A stretch of DNA of 64,000 nucleotides from an uncultured Prevotellaceae bacterium (lineage in GTDB: Bacteria; Bacteroidota; Bacteroidia; Bacteroidales; Muribaculaceae): contig CALGGO010000035.1 in assembly GCA_937916085.1 (NCBI GenBank), positions 1 through 64,000 of the forward strand, in the 5' to 3' direction. Each line of letters starts with the position of its first letter. Position 1 is the first letter of the stretch. Positions 1 through 9,175 of this stretch are shown one piece after another. Under the pieces are notes generated by a model. It was not told the origin of the DNA. It ran no database searches and saw nothing but the letters and a program-made list of their open reading frames with translations. The translations under genes and the position numbers were made by a program.

Positions 1-83
1 AAGCTGGAAATGTTGAATTTATTGGTAAGTTCACTGCTGAACTCGGTTCAAAAGTGGAATTTACGCAATTTATTGACGAATAA
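1..83 (+). CDS. 3' end of a secreted/surface protein (partial)
   Basis: The reading frame beginning at base 3 is open from the window edge to a TAA at 81-83 and encodes 26 residues ending in FTAELGSKVEFTQFIDE. A GxFTAELGSxVE-type ending resembles the C-terminal repeats seen in many Bacteroidetes secreted proteins; that family link is from memory. The gene body lies outside the window, so its function cannot be given. A promoter for the next gene begins directly after its stop codon. Confidence 0.55.
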   Translation, partial: AGNVEFIGKFTAELGSKVEFTQFIDE

Positions 84-115
84 TTTGTATTATTAACCGT
101 TGATTTCTATTTTTG
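84..115 (+). promoter_or_regulatory. Bacteroidales-type promoter for the 173 gene
   Basis: A TTTG at 84-87 is followed after 20 bases by TATTTTTG at 108-115, matching the Bacteroidetes -33 TTTG / -7 TAnnTTTG consensus. Transcription would start near 121, giving a leader of about 50 nt. Confidence 0.7.
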
Positions 116-172
116 CGGTAAAATTATTGACATAAAGATTATTATTTAACAAAACTATTAATTTATATAGTT

Positions 173-1066
173 ATGAAAAAGATTTCATTTTTATTGTTGG
201 GAGTGCTGATGATGACCAACGCCAGTGCAGCCGAATATGAATATGTGCCCCTCGTGCGCGAGGGAGTTCTTTGGGAATATGTGGGTATTGAACAACAGGG
301 TTCTTTTATAGAGTTTAATCTTGAGTCTCTTTACACCCTTGAACTTAATGGAACGACAACAGTTGACGGCTTAGTGTATTATAATATGTACCGTACCAAC
401 TATGACTTGAAAGGCAATCCCCAAGAGCCTTATCTTGTGACGTGCCTAAGAGAAGAAAATAAGGTGGTGACATCTCTTAAGAATGATTATGTGTATACTG
501 GAGATACTGATTATTTTGATACTCTATTTTATTGGTGTGAAATACCAGGAGCATTATATGACTTCAATAAGCCTATGTTTTTGCCGAACTTGACCCCATT
601 CGAATTTTACGATGTTCCTTATCCATATGATTATAATAACTGCTCACAAATCGAACTTGGAATTGGAGAAACAATAAGGAAAGGTTATAATATATGCAAT
701 GATGGTGCTTTAGGAGATTTTAAAACTATCGAAGGTATTGGTGTTGACTGTATGTTTGGCGACTTGCTTGTACCATTTAGACATTTTTCTACTGGAATGG
801 ATGGTAATGCAGGTCTCTCGGCTGTTTATGAGAACGGAGAACTGGTGTATAAAGGTTGCATGTATGATGTGGCTCAACGGTTGAAGCATAAGAAAGCAGA
901 CGTGGATGGTGACGGTGATGTGACATCGGCCGATGTCACTGCAATCTACAACTTTTTGCTTGGAAACAGCAGAGAAGTGCCAGCTTCCTATGACGTGGAT
1001 GGCGACGGCGTTGTCACCACCGCCGACATCACCGCCATCTACAACGTGATATTGGGATTACAGTAA
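173..1066 (+). CDS. Secreted protein with C-terminal dockerin-like repeats
   Basis: A 297-residue protein with a signal peptide (MKKISFLLLGVLMMTNASA) and a middle region of about 220 residues that I do not recognise. The last ~60 residues hold two EF-hand-like dockerin type I repeats, DVDGDGDVTSADVTAIYNFLLG-like and DVDGDGVVTTADITAIYNVILG-like. In this group of bacteria such repeats occur at the ends of many exported proteins; whether they bind cohesins or act as a sorting or stability module is not known. Cys residues in the middle suggest a disulfide-stabilised extracytoplasmic fold. The promoter is just upstream. Function unknown. Confidence 0.85.
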   Translation: MKKISFLLLGVLMMTNASAAEYEYVPLVREGVLWEYVGIEQQGSFIEFNLESLYTLELNGTTTVDGLVYYNMYRTNYDLKGNPQEPYLVTCLREENKVVTSLKNDYVYTGDTDYFDTLFYWCEIPGALYDFNKPMFLPNLTPFEFYDVPYPYDYNNCSQIELGIGETIRKGYNICNDGALGDFKTIEGIGVDCMFGDLLVPFRHFSTGMDGNAGLSAVYENGELVYKGCMYDVAQRLKHKKADVDGDGDVTSADVTAIYNFLLGNSREVPASYDVDGDGVVTTADITAIYNVILGLQ

Positions 1067-1210
1067 GGATGTGTGATGGCGCCATCGCGGCAATTATATG
1101 GTGCTACGCACAATAACAGCGCAACAATATTTTTAGCGAAGCTTTATTTGCACTACTCTAGGAGTGGCAAAGATATTTTTCAAAACAACAACTTAAAACC
1201 AAAAAGCATT

Positions 1211-1990
1211 ATGAGAAAAAATTTCACAGTATTGGCTGCGGCATTAGTTTGCCTGGCAGCATCGGCGCAGGAGTGCCCCACAAAGACGATGATGTATCTA
1301 CTCGACGGCGAAGACGCCTCAAATGTAGAGATTGAGCTAGGTCTGAGCGAGAATAACAGCGTTCACCTTGACGGCTTCTACTTCAAGATCGCGAAGCCAG
1401 AGGGCGCGACATGGAAGAAGGTTTCGGGAAATGACTATTTCACCACTCAGGGTTACGGGACTTATATCATGGCATGCACAACGGGGTATGTTGATGATGA
1501 AGATAACGTGGTGGAGATTACCGATGAGCTGCTCGAGGAGCTTTGCAGCCACTGCTGCGATGTTCAGAGCAGTGTGCAAGATGAAAAACTCACTATCATA
1601 GAGGTCCTTAACGCGTACTTCTGCCGCCACTATCCCGATTATCCAGGCAAGGTGGGCAAGTTTGCCATCGACATGTCAGGACTTGAGGATGGAGAATATG
1701 AGCTTTACTCAGAGAACACCCCCGAGAATGGCGCTTTGGATTATTTTATGGAGGAACAGCACACTTGGCAACTCGACAAGCCAATGGTGATCACCCTCTC
1801 GAAGCAAGGCGACAGTGTTACAGAGAAGAGCAGGACAGCAGCGACTTATGTTTCGTCAATTACCGGCATCGGCACTGTAGGAGCTGACAATCAGGGCGAC
1901 AGCCGCATCTACGACCTCCAGGGCCGCGAACTCCAGAATGCTCCCGAGCACGGCATCTACATCCAACACGGAAAGAAGCATGTGAAGTAA
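1211..1990 (+). CDS. Secreted hypothetical protein with Bacteroidetes C-terminal tail
   Basis: A 259-residue product starting MRKNFTVLAAALVCLAASAQ, a clear signal peptide; the frame is open further upstream to 1073 but that extension lacks a signal peptide and includes non-coding-looking sequence, so the ATG at 1211 is chosen. The body is Cys-rich (paired CC and CRHY regions) and not recognised. The C-terminus, IYDLQGRELQNAPEHGIYIQHGKK, is the short conserved tail found on many exported proteins of Prevotella-like bacteria, similar in position to T9SS sorting tails. It is followed 50 bp later by a strong terminator hairpin. Confidence 0.8.
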   Translation: MRKNFTVLAAALVCLAASAQECPTKTMMYLLDGEDASNVEIELGLSENNSVHLDGFYFKIAKPEGATWKKVSGNDYFTTQGYGTYIMACTTGYVDDEDNVVEITDELLEELCSHCCDVQSSVQDEKLTIIEVLNAYFCRHYPDYPGKVGKFAIDMSGLEDGEYELYSENTPENGALDYFMEEQHTWQLDKPMVITLSKQGDSVTEKSRTAATYVSSITGIGTVGADNQGDSRIYDLQGRELQNAPEHGIYIQHGKKHVK

Positions 1991-2040
1991 GGCAGTTCCG
2001 AGCCTAATGACTGATTTAGGCTTAGTGTGTTCTAAAGAAA

Positions 2041-2075
2041 CCCCTCCGAGAGTAAAGGCATAACTCTCGGAGGGG
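2041..2075. terminator. Bidirectional terminator between convergent genes
   Basis: CCCCTCCGAGAGT at 2041-2053 pairs perfectly with ACTCTCGGAGGGG at 2063-2075 around a 9-nt loop. On the minus strand the stem is followed by TTTCTTT. It lies between the convergent secreted-protein gene ending at 1990 and the oxidoreductase gene ending at 2101. Confidence 0.85.
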
Positions 2076-2100
2076 AAATTTGTTTGAATTGGACGCTGAA

Positions 2101-5100
2101 TTACTGGAATGCGTTCTCGCTCAGGCCCTTGCCGCCGAGGGCGAGATCCTTCATGTAAGCAGGAACAGGCTTGCCCAGATACTTGTCCACATAGAGCTTG
2201 GCAAGGTACTGACCGAGCATGAAGCCGTGTCCGCGCAGACCAGTGAGGAGTCCCACTTCCGGGTCGATGATGTAGCGTGGCTCGATATAGTAGCCCGCCC
2301 ACACGGCGTGGAAGCCTACCGATGCCAGGTTAGGAATCCACTGGGCGAACATCTCGCTCACAATCTTGAGGAATGCCTGGCTGTTGTACTTCAGGTTCTG
2401 GCGTGCCTCGTAGGGGTCGCAGTCGGGCGACGCGCAGCCTATGATTTGCCCCGTGTGCAAGAACTGCTGTCCATAGACGGCGTTGAAGCCTTTGTAGTGC
2501 CGGCGGTCGATAATCATGTCGAGCGAATCACCGTTCACACCCATATTGGGCAATCGACGGGTGATGAACGCCTGATGCTTTACAGGGAAGAGCTGGGTGT
2601 CGATGCCGAGCATGTCGGTGAATTTCTCTGAGCCCCAACCCATGGCATTGACAAAGTGGTCGCAAGTGTACTGCACATAGTGCTTGTCGTGACGGCGCAC
2701 CAGCACGCGGAATTTGTCGCCCACGCGCTCCACGTGGAGCACCTCGCAGTCTTCGAGCACCTCGCCGCCATGCTGCTTGCCCACGGTGCGCACATAGTCG
2801 ATGGTGCGTCCAGGTGTGGCTTGCCAGCAGTTCTTGGAAATCAAGGCGTGGCTGTAGATGTTGTCGTCAGGGTTCCAGTAAGGCGAAATCTCCTTGGTGA
2901 AGTCCTTGCGGTCGATCATGTAGGCCTCGCTCCAGGCGCGTGAGGCGTCGAGAGAGCGGTAGGTGGCATCGTCATGCACGAGGTTCACATAGCGGGTCAT
3001 TTTCAGGTCGATGTTGCAATGCTCCTGGTCATCGCGGAAAATCTCCAAGTTGTGCATAGCGATGTCGCTGATGTCGGGATTGGAGAATGCTGGGCGACCG
3101 CCACCGATGCAGCGCCAAGTCGAGCCGCGGTCATAGTTGACCAGAACGGTGCGCTTGCCTGCCTCGGCAAAATAGCGAAATGCGGCACTACCCGCCATAC
3201 CGCCTCCAGCGACGAGGATTTCGGTCTCGGCTTTCTCGATTACTGAGCCATGCTCAAAGACGAATGTCTCTTTGGATTCACCATTATACACATCGCCCAG
3301 AGTCACCTGGTTGGCGAGAGGAGCGCGTGGTGTGCTGTCGCCAGTCACCTCAATGCCATGAGCGCGCAAAATCTGCTTGGCTCGTGACACGCAGCGCTTG
3401 CCACGGCAGGGACCCATACCCATGCGAGTGGTGTGCTTGAGCTCGTCAACCGAGATGTACTTGCGGTCGCCAATCACGGCGAGCAGAGTCTTCACATCCA
3501 CATCCTCGCAGTGGCACACGAAGGCCTTGCCTTCCTCGGGGTTAGTGAGAGGACGCAGGTTCAACGGCTCGGGATAGCGATCCTTGAGGATGAAGCCGTT
3601 CACTTGGTTCAGGTCATCGGCCTTGGTGGCTTTGACACGTGCCACATTGGTCTTGTTGTCTTTCTTGAGCACTTTCTCGATGACACCTTCGCCCACCTTG
3701 GCGCCGTTGTCATCAACGAGGAACACCTCTTTGCCCTCTTCCACCTCATATTCCACAGGCAGGAACATCACATTCTTGCGCTTGTCGTAGCCGAAGATGG
3801 CGAGGCCGGGGCAGTGGTTCACGCACTGCATGCAGCCTATGCACTTGTCATAATCGACAATGGGAACCGACGATGTGGTGGGTTTTGAAATCGCGCCCTG
3901 CGGACAAGAGAATGTGCAAGGGTTGCAAGCGAAGCCATAGAGACAGTTGATTTTCACGTAGGGCTTTGCCGCCATGCGCTCCTCATTGGGGATGCGGGGC
4001 TCGTCGAGCAGACGCACGGGGCGCTGCTGTGAGTCGATATACTGGCGTGAAACTTCGAGATAGTCTTCGTAGGGGAAACGCATGCCCATCTCCTGAGCCA
4101 CCTCGTATGCCACCTGCTTGCCGCGCAGCACAGCACTGGTGCCTTCACCAATGCGCACTGCGTCGCCCGCTCCATACACGTTGCGGCCGAATACTGAGCG
4201 ACCCTTCACAAGCAGTTGATTGTCGGGAATAAGACCAGTGCAGATGTTGATAATGTCGATGTCGTCAATCACCTGCTCGGTGCCGGGTATAGGTTGGAAA
4301 TTCTTGCACTCGGCAATGACAGCGCCGGTAACGCCAGTGTAATCCTCGTTAGGGATGGCGCGGATGAGCACGTGCGAAGTCATGATGGGGATGCCCAAGC
4401 GGCGCACGCGGTTGGCCTGCACGGGGAAGCCGCCCTCGTGGTCCATACCCTCGATAATCGCCTTGATGGTCGCGCCAGCCTGCATGGCTTGGTAGCTGGT
4501 GAGGTAGCCTATGTTGCCGGCACCCACGGTAAGCACGCGCTTGCCGAGCAGGGTGTGCTCCTGGTTCATCATCTTTTGGAACACGGCAGCGGTGTAAACG
4601 CCTGGCACGTCATCGTTCTCAAACACTGGCATGAAAGGCACGGCGCCAGTAGCCACTACCAGATGGTCGGCGTCGATGTAGCTCACCTCTTGGGTGACGA
4701 TATTCTTCAGTGCTATGCGGCGGCCTTCGAGCAGGTCCCACACGGTGTTGTTGAGCAGGATGCCGTCGTGGTTGTCGCCAGCGAGTGTCTTGGCGATGTC
4801 GAAGCCGCGCATGCCGCCAAACTTCTGCTCCTTCTCAAAGAAGAAGAACTGGTGGGTCTGCATGTTGAACTGACCGCCCTCGGTGGCGTTGTTGTCAACC
4901 ACAATGTTGGGGATGCCCAGAGCGGTGAGTTGCTCACGGCACGCCAGTCCGGCGGGACCGCCGCCAATGATGGCGACTGTAGTCTTGTAAATCTTAGTCT
5001 CGTGGGCTGTCGGAGCCTTGCCCTCGGGCATATAGTCCTTGGGTATCTCGCGCACCTCTTTCACACCATCAACGCTGGTGATGCAGATGCGGCGCACCGT

Positions 5101-5322
5101 GCCGTCAACGAGCATTTCGCAGGCGCCGCACTTGCCGATGCCGCACTCGAGGCTGCGGTTGCGGCCGCTGGTGCTGTGGCTGTGTACGATTAGTCCTGCC
5201 TGATGAAGGGCGGCGGCAATGGTTTTGCCTTTCTGACCGCGAACGGTTCTCCCTTCAAACTGGAATTCCACAAATTCTTCTTTTGGAAGCTCAAGAATGG
5301 GATGTTTGTCAATTTTATACAT
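2101..5322 (-). CDS. Fused multi-domain iron-sulfur/FAD oxidoreductase (HcnABC / sarcosine-oxidase-like)
   Basis: A 1073-residue protein with five redox modules in order. Residues ~15-100 are a [2Fe-2S] ferredoxin-like domain (ECGIGKCGACEMLVDG plus a later Cys). Residues ~115-430 are an FAD/NAD(P) pyridine nucleotide-disulfide oxidoreductase fold with IGGGPAGLAC. Around 465-530 lie two four-Cys clusters, one CxxCxxCxxxCP (KCIGCMQCVNHCP) and one CNPCTFSCP. Around 610-660 is a BFD-like [2Fe-2S] site (CHCEDVD...GPCRGKRC). Residues ~690-1060 are a second FAD domain of the D-amino-acid oxidase/sarcosine oxidase beta type (VAGGGMAGSAAF). The first three parts resemble HcnA/HcnB or SoxA and the last HcnC or SoxB, here in one chain with extra clusters. 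Likely an amino-acid or imino-acid dehydrogenase; the substrate is unknown. It stands alone, with no GcvT-type folate domain. Confidence 0.85.
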   Translation of the reverse strand: MYKIDKHPILELPKEEFVEFQFEGRTVRGQKGKTIAAALHQAGLIVHSHSTSGRNRSLECGIGKCGACEMLVDGTVRRICITSVDGVKEVREIPKDYMPEGKAPTAHETKIYKTTVAIIGGGPAGLACREQLTALGIPNIVVDNNATEGGQFNMQTHQFFFFEKEQKFGGMRGFDIAKTLAGDNHDGILLNNTVWDLLEGRRIALKNIVTQEVSYIDADHLVVATGAVPFMPVFENDDVPGVYTAAVFQKMMNQEHTLLGKRVLTVGAGNIGYLTSYQAMQAGATIKAIIEGMDHEGGFPVQANRVRRLGIPIMTSHVLIRAIPNEDYTGVTGAVIAECKNFQPIPGTEQVIDDIDIINICTGLIPDNQLLVKGRSVFGRNVYGAGDAVRIGEGTSAVLRGKQVAYEVAQEMGMRFPYEDYLEVSRQYIDSQQRPVRLLDEPRIPNEERMAAKPYVKINCLYGFACNPCTFSCPQGAISKPTTSSVPIVDYDKCIGCMQCVNHCPGLAIFGYDKRKNVMFLPVEYEVEEGKEVFLVDDNGAKVGEGVIEKVLKKDNKTNVARVKATKADDLNQVNGFILKDRYPEPLNLRPLTNPEEGKAFVCHCEDVDVKTLLAVIGDRKYISVDELKHTTRMGMGPCRGKRCVSRAKQILRAHGIEVTGDSTPRAPLANQVTLGDVYNGESKETFVFEHGSVIEKAETEILVAGGGMAGSAAFRYFAEAGKRTVLVNYDRGSTWRCIGGGRPAFSNPDISDIAMHNLEIFRDDQEHCNIDLKMTRYVNLVHDDATYRSLDASRAWSEAYMIDRKDFTKEISPYWNPDDNIYSHALISKNCWQATPGRTIDYVRTVGKQHGGEVLEDCEVLHVERVGDKFRVLVRRHDKHYVQYTCDHFVNAMGWGSEKFTDMLGIDTQLFPVKHQAFITRRLPNMGVNGDSLDMIIDRRHYKGFNAVYGQQFLHTGQIIGCASPDCDPYEARQNLKYNSQAFLKIVSEMFAQWIPNLASVGFHAVWAGYYIEPRYIIDPEVGLLTGLRGHGFMLGQYLAKLYVDKYLGKPVPAYMKDLALGGKGLSENAFQ

Positions 5323-5422
5323 AATGACTGGTTTTATGGTTTGTTGGTTTTTAAGTTGTAGAAATTAGTTATTAGTTTTTTAATAATGGGCTTATAAAAT
5401 GCGGCGCATTTCTTAAAACCTA

Positions 5423-5430
5423 CAAATATA
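5423..5430 (-). promoter_or_regulatory. Candidate -7 box for the fused oxidoreductase
   Basis: On the minus strand these bases read TATATTTG, fitting TAnnTTTG, about 100 bases before the start codon at 5322. I do not see a well-spaced TTTG upstream of it, so the call is tentative. Confidence 0.4.
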
Positions 5431-5508
5431 ACATATTTTTGTGTATATTGTATGTACTTACCAAAATTATTGAGATAATTTAACCCAAATCGACCGAAAA
5501 ACTTACAA

Positions 5509-5588
5509 GCGAACAAGCTGACGAGCGAACAAGCTGACGAGCGAACAAGCTGACAAGCGAACAAGCTGACGAGCGAACAAGCTGACGA
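5509..5588. repeat. Ten in-phase octamers (GCGAACAA / GCTGACGA)
   Basis: Ten consecutive 8-bp units alternate GCGAACAA and GCTGACGA, with a single change (GCTGACAA) in the sixth. No reading frame of interest uses them. This belongs to the 8-bp array family seen at several other gaps in the window. The 529-bp gap from 5323 to 5851 holds this array, the next one, and promoters at both ends, and no gene. Confidence 0.9.
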
Positions 5589-5632
5589 GACAAGTGTAAT
5601 TTGTTTATCGTGGATCGGGAAACTAGTGAAAC

Positions 5633-5688
5633 GGCAAACTAGCGAGCAACGCGAGCGGCAAACTAGCGAGTAACGCGAGTGGCAAAAC
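5633..5688. repeat. Seven in-phase octamers in a 24-bp higher-order unit
   Basis: GGCAAACT, AGCGAGCA, ACGCGAGC repeat twice with small changes and end in GGCAAAAC, so the array has 8-bp steps inside a 24-bp unit. The same words recur at 47436-47499. Confidence 0.85.
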
Positions 5689-5755
5689 CCATTGTGCTCG
5701 TTAGCTACTAGACTACTAAAAACAATAAAAAAACTCCTAAAAAATATTCACTGCC

Positions 5756-5786
5756 TTTGTGATTACCATAATTATAATTAACTTTG
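5756..5786 (+). promoter_or_regulatory. Promoter of the C10 protease gene
   Basis: TTTG at 5756-5759, a 19-base spacer, and TAACTTTG at 5779-5786. The predicted transcript start is near 5792, about 60 nt before the ATG at 5852. Confidence 0.75.
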
Positions 5787-5851
5787 GCAACTTTTTATGA
5801 CCAATTAAGCAAATATTTATAAAACAACTATTTTTTAAAAACACACCATTA

Positions 5852-8800
5852 ATGAAAAAACTTTTATCTCTACTGACTGTCGTTATGGTTGCTATGCAAC
5901 TGATGGCAGCGCCTGTTGATGTGACAACAGCTAAGACTAAGGCCGAGCAGTACCTGGCACAAAAGGTATATGCAGGCAAGACTATGGCTCCCAAAGCCAC
6001 TGAAGCAACTCTGATCAAGACCGAGATGGGCGAGAAAGCTCAGACTCCAGTTTATTACATCTTCAACACAGCTACCACCTTCGTGATTGTGTCGGGTGAC
6101 GACCGTGCCGAGGAAATCCTCGCCATTGGCGACAAGCCCCTCAACCTCGACCGCATCCCCCAAAACATGCAGGTGTTGCTCGACCAGTACAAAGAACAAC
6201 TCGACTGGCTGCTCACCAACCCCGACGTGAAGGTTGACAAACCCGTTGCCGTGAAGTCGCCAAAACTCAAGGCCAAAGCCGTTGGCCCACTGATGACGGC
6301 GCTCTGGGACCAGGAAGCTCCCTACAACAACCTGTGCAAGTTCACCTATAGCGGCACCACCTACACCTGCTTGACAGGTTGCCCCGCCACTTCGGCGTCG
6401 ATGGTGCTTTATTACTGGAAATATCCCACTGGACCAGTTGGGCCAGTACCTGCCTACACCTCAACTCTCGACATTGGCGGTGGCGGTTACTGGGGCAACG
6501 AGGTGAACTTCACCTATGCCGCACTGCCACAAGTGACCTTCGACTGGGACAATATGCTTGACGACTACACCAGCGGCTCCGCCCTCGGATATACCACCGA
6601 GCAGGGCAATGCCGTGGCTACCCTCATGCGCTATGTGGGTCAGGCCGAGGAGATGATGTATGGCGTTAATGGCAGTGGCATCTACACCAGCGCTGCACAG
6701 ATTGTCGCCGACATGTACATAAGCTTTGGTTATGACGAGACCACTACACGCCTGGTGCATAAGTCGGAATATACCGAAGCGTCGTGGGCACAGCTCCTGC
6801 AAGAGGAGATTGCCGAGGGACGCCCAGTGGTGTTTATGGCAGTTGACAGCTATAATGGCGGTCATGCCTTCAACGTTGACGGCTACGACTCTAGCCTCAA
6901 CAAGTATCACGTGAACTTCGGCTGGAGCGGCGACGGCAACAACTGGTATGCCATGAACGCCTTCTCTTACGGTGGTTACACCTTCAACAGCGACCAGCAG
7001 ATGATTATCGGCATCCAGCCTCCTATGGGCGTGATTAAAGCCACCCCCAGTGAGGTGAACTTCAATGGCTTTGCCGGCGAGACCTATACCCAGATTGTGA
7101 AAGTTCAGGCCCGCAACCTCGAGAGCAATGTTGATATTGCGCTTACTGGCGACAATGTTTATAGCATTAGCCACACCACCATCACAGCCGCCGAGGCAGC
7201 CAATGGTGTTGATGTAGTGGTGACCTACGCTCCCGCCGAGGCTGGCAACACCAGCGCCACTATCACACTCTCGTGTGCCGATGAGGATGTGGAGACCGTT
7301 ACCGTGCCCATCACCGGTGTGGCAATGCCACGAGTGCCCACCATCCTTGTGGAGCCCGCATCGCTTGACTACAGCGCTGCGCTGTCGAAGCCAATGACCA
7401 AGACCATCACCCTGACTGGCGCTTTCTTGACCAACGATGTGACAGTGACGCTCACCGACAACAATGGCGTGTTCACTGTTACCCCAACCACAATATCTCA
7501 AAACAGCACTGATGTGAACACTCCTGTTGCCGTAGCGGTGACCTTCGACTCGCCTGTAGAGGGTGACTTCTCAGGCACTATCACCTTTGCCAGCGAGGGT
7601 GCCGAGACTAAGACGGTAGCGCTCACTGGTAGAGCACGAGACGGTGGAGCAGCTACCGACCCATATCTCGACATCGCTCAGTATGAGACTATCGACGAGG
7701 CAGGTGCCACAGTAAGCGGCATGAGCGCTATCTACAAATACACCGAGTATGAAGACGAGGAGTGCGCTTGGCTCACAGTATCTAACTATGGCGCATCAAA
7801 AGCCGATGCTAACCAAAACTGGCTTGAGACCTCATCGCTGTCGCAATACAACAATTCGTGGGATGCGACAGATATATTCCCTGGCGATGACGCCTACTTC
7901 GGCTCCAATCAGGGTTATTCGATTTATGGCAGCGGCAGCCAGACGTTCTATGTGACCAACTGCTCGCAGGTGAAGGCCTACGTTAAGGGTGGCAGTTACT
8001 CAAGCTCCAGCGCGTCGTTGTCGATATATGAGTGTACCCTCAATGCCGATGGCTCGCTTACTGCATCAACTTCAGCAGTCAGCACCGTGCAAGGCAGCAA
8101 TGGCGTGATCACCTCGGCCGAGCTTGACGACAGCAAGATTTATAAGGTGGAAATTGCCGGAGGCGGCTCTTATCCTGACCTCTTGGAGGTGGGCTTCAAG
8201 ACCGAGATTAATTCACTCGAGGTTCCTGTGGCTACCGCTGCCGCCGACATTACCGACAACAGCTTCGTCGCTAACTGGACCGCTTGCGAGGGTGCAACGA
8301 GCTACATCCTGCGCGTGATGCCTAAGAACTACGACATCCTCACTGAGGGATTCTCGAAGTTCACCAAGACTGGCGCTCAAGACATCGGCACCAAACTTGA
8401 TGATTATATGGACAATGCTGGCTGGACTGGCTCTAAGGTTTATGAGGCAGTAGGCGGCGCACGCTTGGGCACCGGCTCTTCGGTTGGCTCGATGACGTCT
8501 CCCGCTATCGACCTTAGCGCGAGCGAGGGCAAGCTCACCGTGAAGTTCAAGGCTCAAGCCTTCAACAACGACACCGACTGCGAACTCAAGGTGTCATGTG
8601 GCGACGCTAGCGAGACAGTGACAGTGCCCGACAACACCGAGGCAGCCTACACCGTGGTGCTCGACTGCAACGTTGCCGCTGGTCAAACTATCACCTTCGA
8701 GACCACTACCAAGGGCAAGCGCGTGATACTCACTAGTATGCACATTCAGGATGGCGACCATAGCACTGCTACCCTCAACGCCATCGATGAGGACGGCATC

Positions 8801-9124
8801 ACCATCACCGGCATCACCGCCAATAGCTACAAGGTTACTGACCTGCTGCCAGCTACTACCTACCTCTATAACGTTAAGGCGGTATATGGCGCTAAGCAAA
8901 CCAAGTGGTCTAACATCATCAGTGTCACTACTCTTGCATCTGGCTCACACCTCTATGGCGACGTGAACTGCGACGGAGAGGTAACTACTATCGACATCAC
9001 TTGCCTCTACAACTACTTGCTCAACGGCGACACCACCTATCTCGCCACCAGCGACGTGGACGGCGACGGCGAAGTGACTACCGTAGATATCACTTGCATC
9101 TACAATATCCTGCTGGGAGATTGA
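5852..9124 (+). CDS. Secreted C10 (streptopain-like) cysteine protease with Ig-like, Fn3 and dockerin modules
   Basis: A 1090-residue protein. A signal peptide (to about residue 19) is followed by a Spi_C10-type propeptide (~20-140) and a C10 peptidase domain (~145-390). The catalytic Cys is C177 in TGCPATSASM and the catalytic His is H338 in GGHAFNVDGY, with the usual HVNFGWSGDG following. Then come at least two Ig-like beta domains (~390-590), a region with a jelly-roll-like look, Fn3-like segments (~790-1030) and two dockerin-like repeats at the very end (DVNCDGEVTTIDITCLYN, DVDGDGEVTTVDITCIYN). C10 proteases of Bacteroides are exported to the surface and self-activate by cleaving the propeptide; the same is inferred here. 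The target is unknown. It has its own promoter and a strong terminator, so it is monocistronic. Confidence 0.9.
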   Translation: MKKLLSLLTVVMVAMQLMAAPVDVTTAKTKAEQYLAQKVYAGKTMAPKATEATLIKTEMGEKAQTPVYYIFNTATTFVIVSGDDRAEEILAIGDKPLNLDRIPQNMQVLLDQYKEQLDWLLTNPDVKVDKPVAVKSPKLKAKAVGPLMTALWDQEAPYNNLCKFTYSGTTYTCLTGCPATSASMVLYYWKYPTGPVGPVPAYTSTLDIGGGGYWGNEVNFTYAALPQVTFDWDNMLDDYTSGSALGYTTEQGNAVATLMRYVGQAEEMMYGVNGSGIYTSAAQIVADMYISFGYDETTTRLVHKSEYTEASWAQLLQEEIAEGRPVVFMAVDSYNGGHAFNVDGYDSSLNKYHVNFGWSGDGNNWYAMNAFSYGGYTFNSDQQMIIGIQPPMGVIKATPSEVNFNGFAGETYTQIVKVQARNLESNVDIALTGDNVYSISHTTITAAEAANGVDVVVTYAPAEAGNTSATITLSCADEDVETVTVPITGVAMPRVPTILVEPASLDYSAALSKPMTKTITLTGAFLTNDVTVTLTDNNGVFTVTPTTISQNSTDVNTPVAVAVTFDSPVEGDFSGTITFASEGAETKTVALTGRARDGGAATDPYLDIAQYETIDEAGATVSGMSAIYKYTEYEDEECAWLTVSNYGASKADANQNWLETSSLSQYNNSWDATDIFPGDDAYFGSNQGYSIYGSGSQTFYVTNCSQVKAYVKGGSYSSSSASLSIYECTLNADGSLTASTSAVSTVQGSNGVITSAELDDSKIYKVEIAGGGSYPDLLEVGFKTEINSLEVPVATAAADITDNSFVANWTACEGATSYILRVMPKNYDILTEGFSKFTKTGAQDIGTKLDDYMDNAGWTGSKVYEAVGGARLGTGSSVGSMTSPAIDLSASEGKLTVKFKAQAFNNDTDCELKVSCGDASETVTVPDNTEAAYTVVLDCNVAAGQTITFETTTKGKRVILTSMHIQDGDHSTATLNAIDEDGITITGITANSYKVTDLLPATTYLYNVKAVYGAKQTKWSNIISVTTLASGSHLYGDVNCDGEVTTIDITCLYNYLLNGDTTYLATSDVDGDGEVTTVDITCIYNILLGD

Positions 9125-9152
9125 TAAATGCATAATTCATAATGCACAATTT

Positions 9153-9175
9153 AGCGCCCTTCGGGGCGCTTTTTT
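9153..9175 (+). terminator. Intrinsic terminator of the C10 protease gene
   Basis: AGCGCCC at 9153-9159, a TTCG loop, GGGCGCT at 9164-9170, then TTTTT. It is a perfect 7-bp stem 29 bases after the stop codon. Confidence 0.92.

Noticed and set aside
1073..1210. Upstream extension of the 1211 gene
   Set aside because: It would place a signal peptide 46 residues inside the protein; the ATG at 1211 gives a proper exported protein.
4216..5193. 325-codon plus-strand frame inside the oxidoreductase gene
   Set aside because: Antisense shadow of a gene with clear domains on the minus strand; composition is His/Val/Ala-rich with no recognisable motif.
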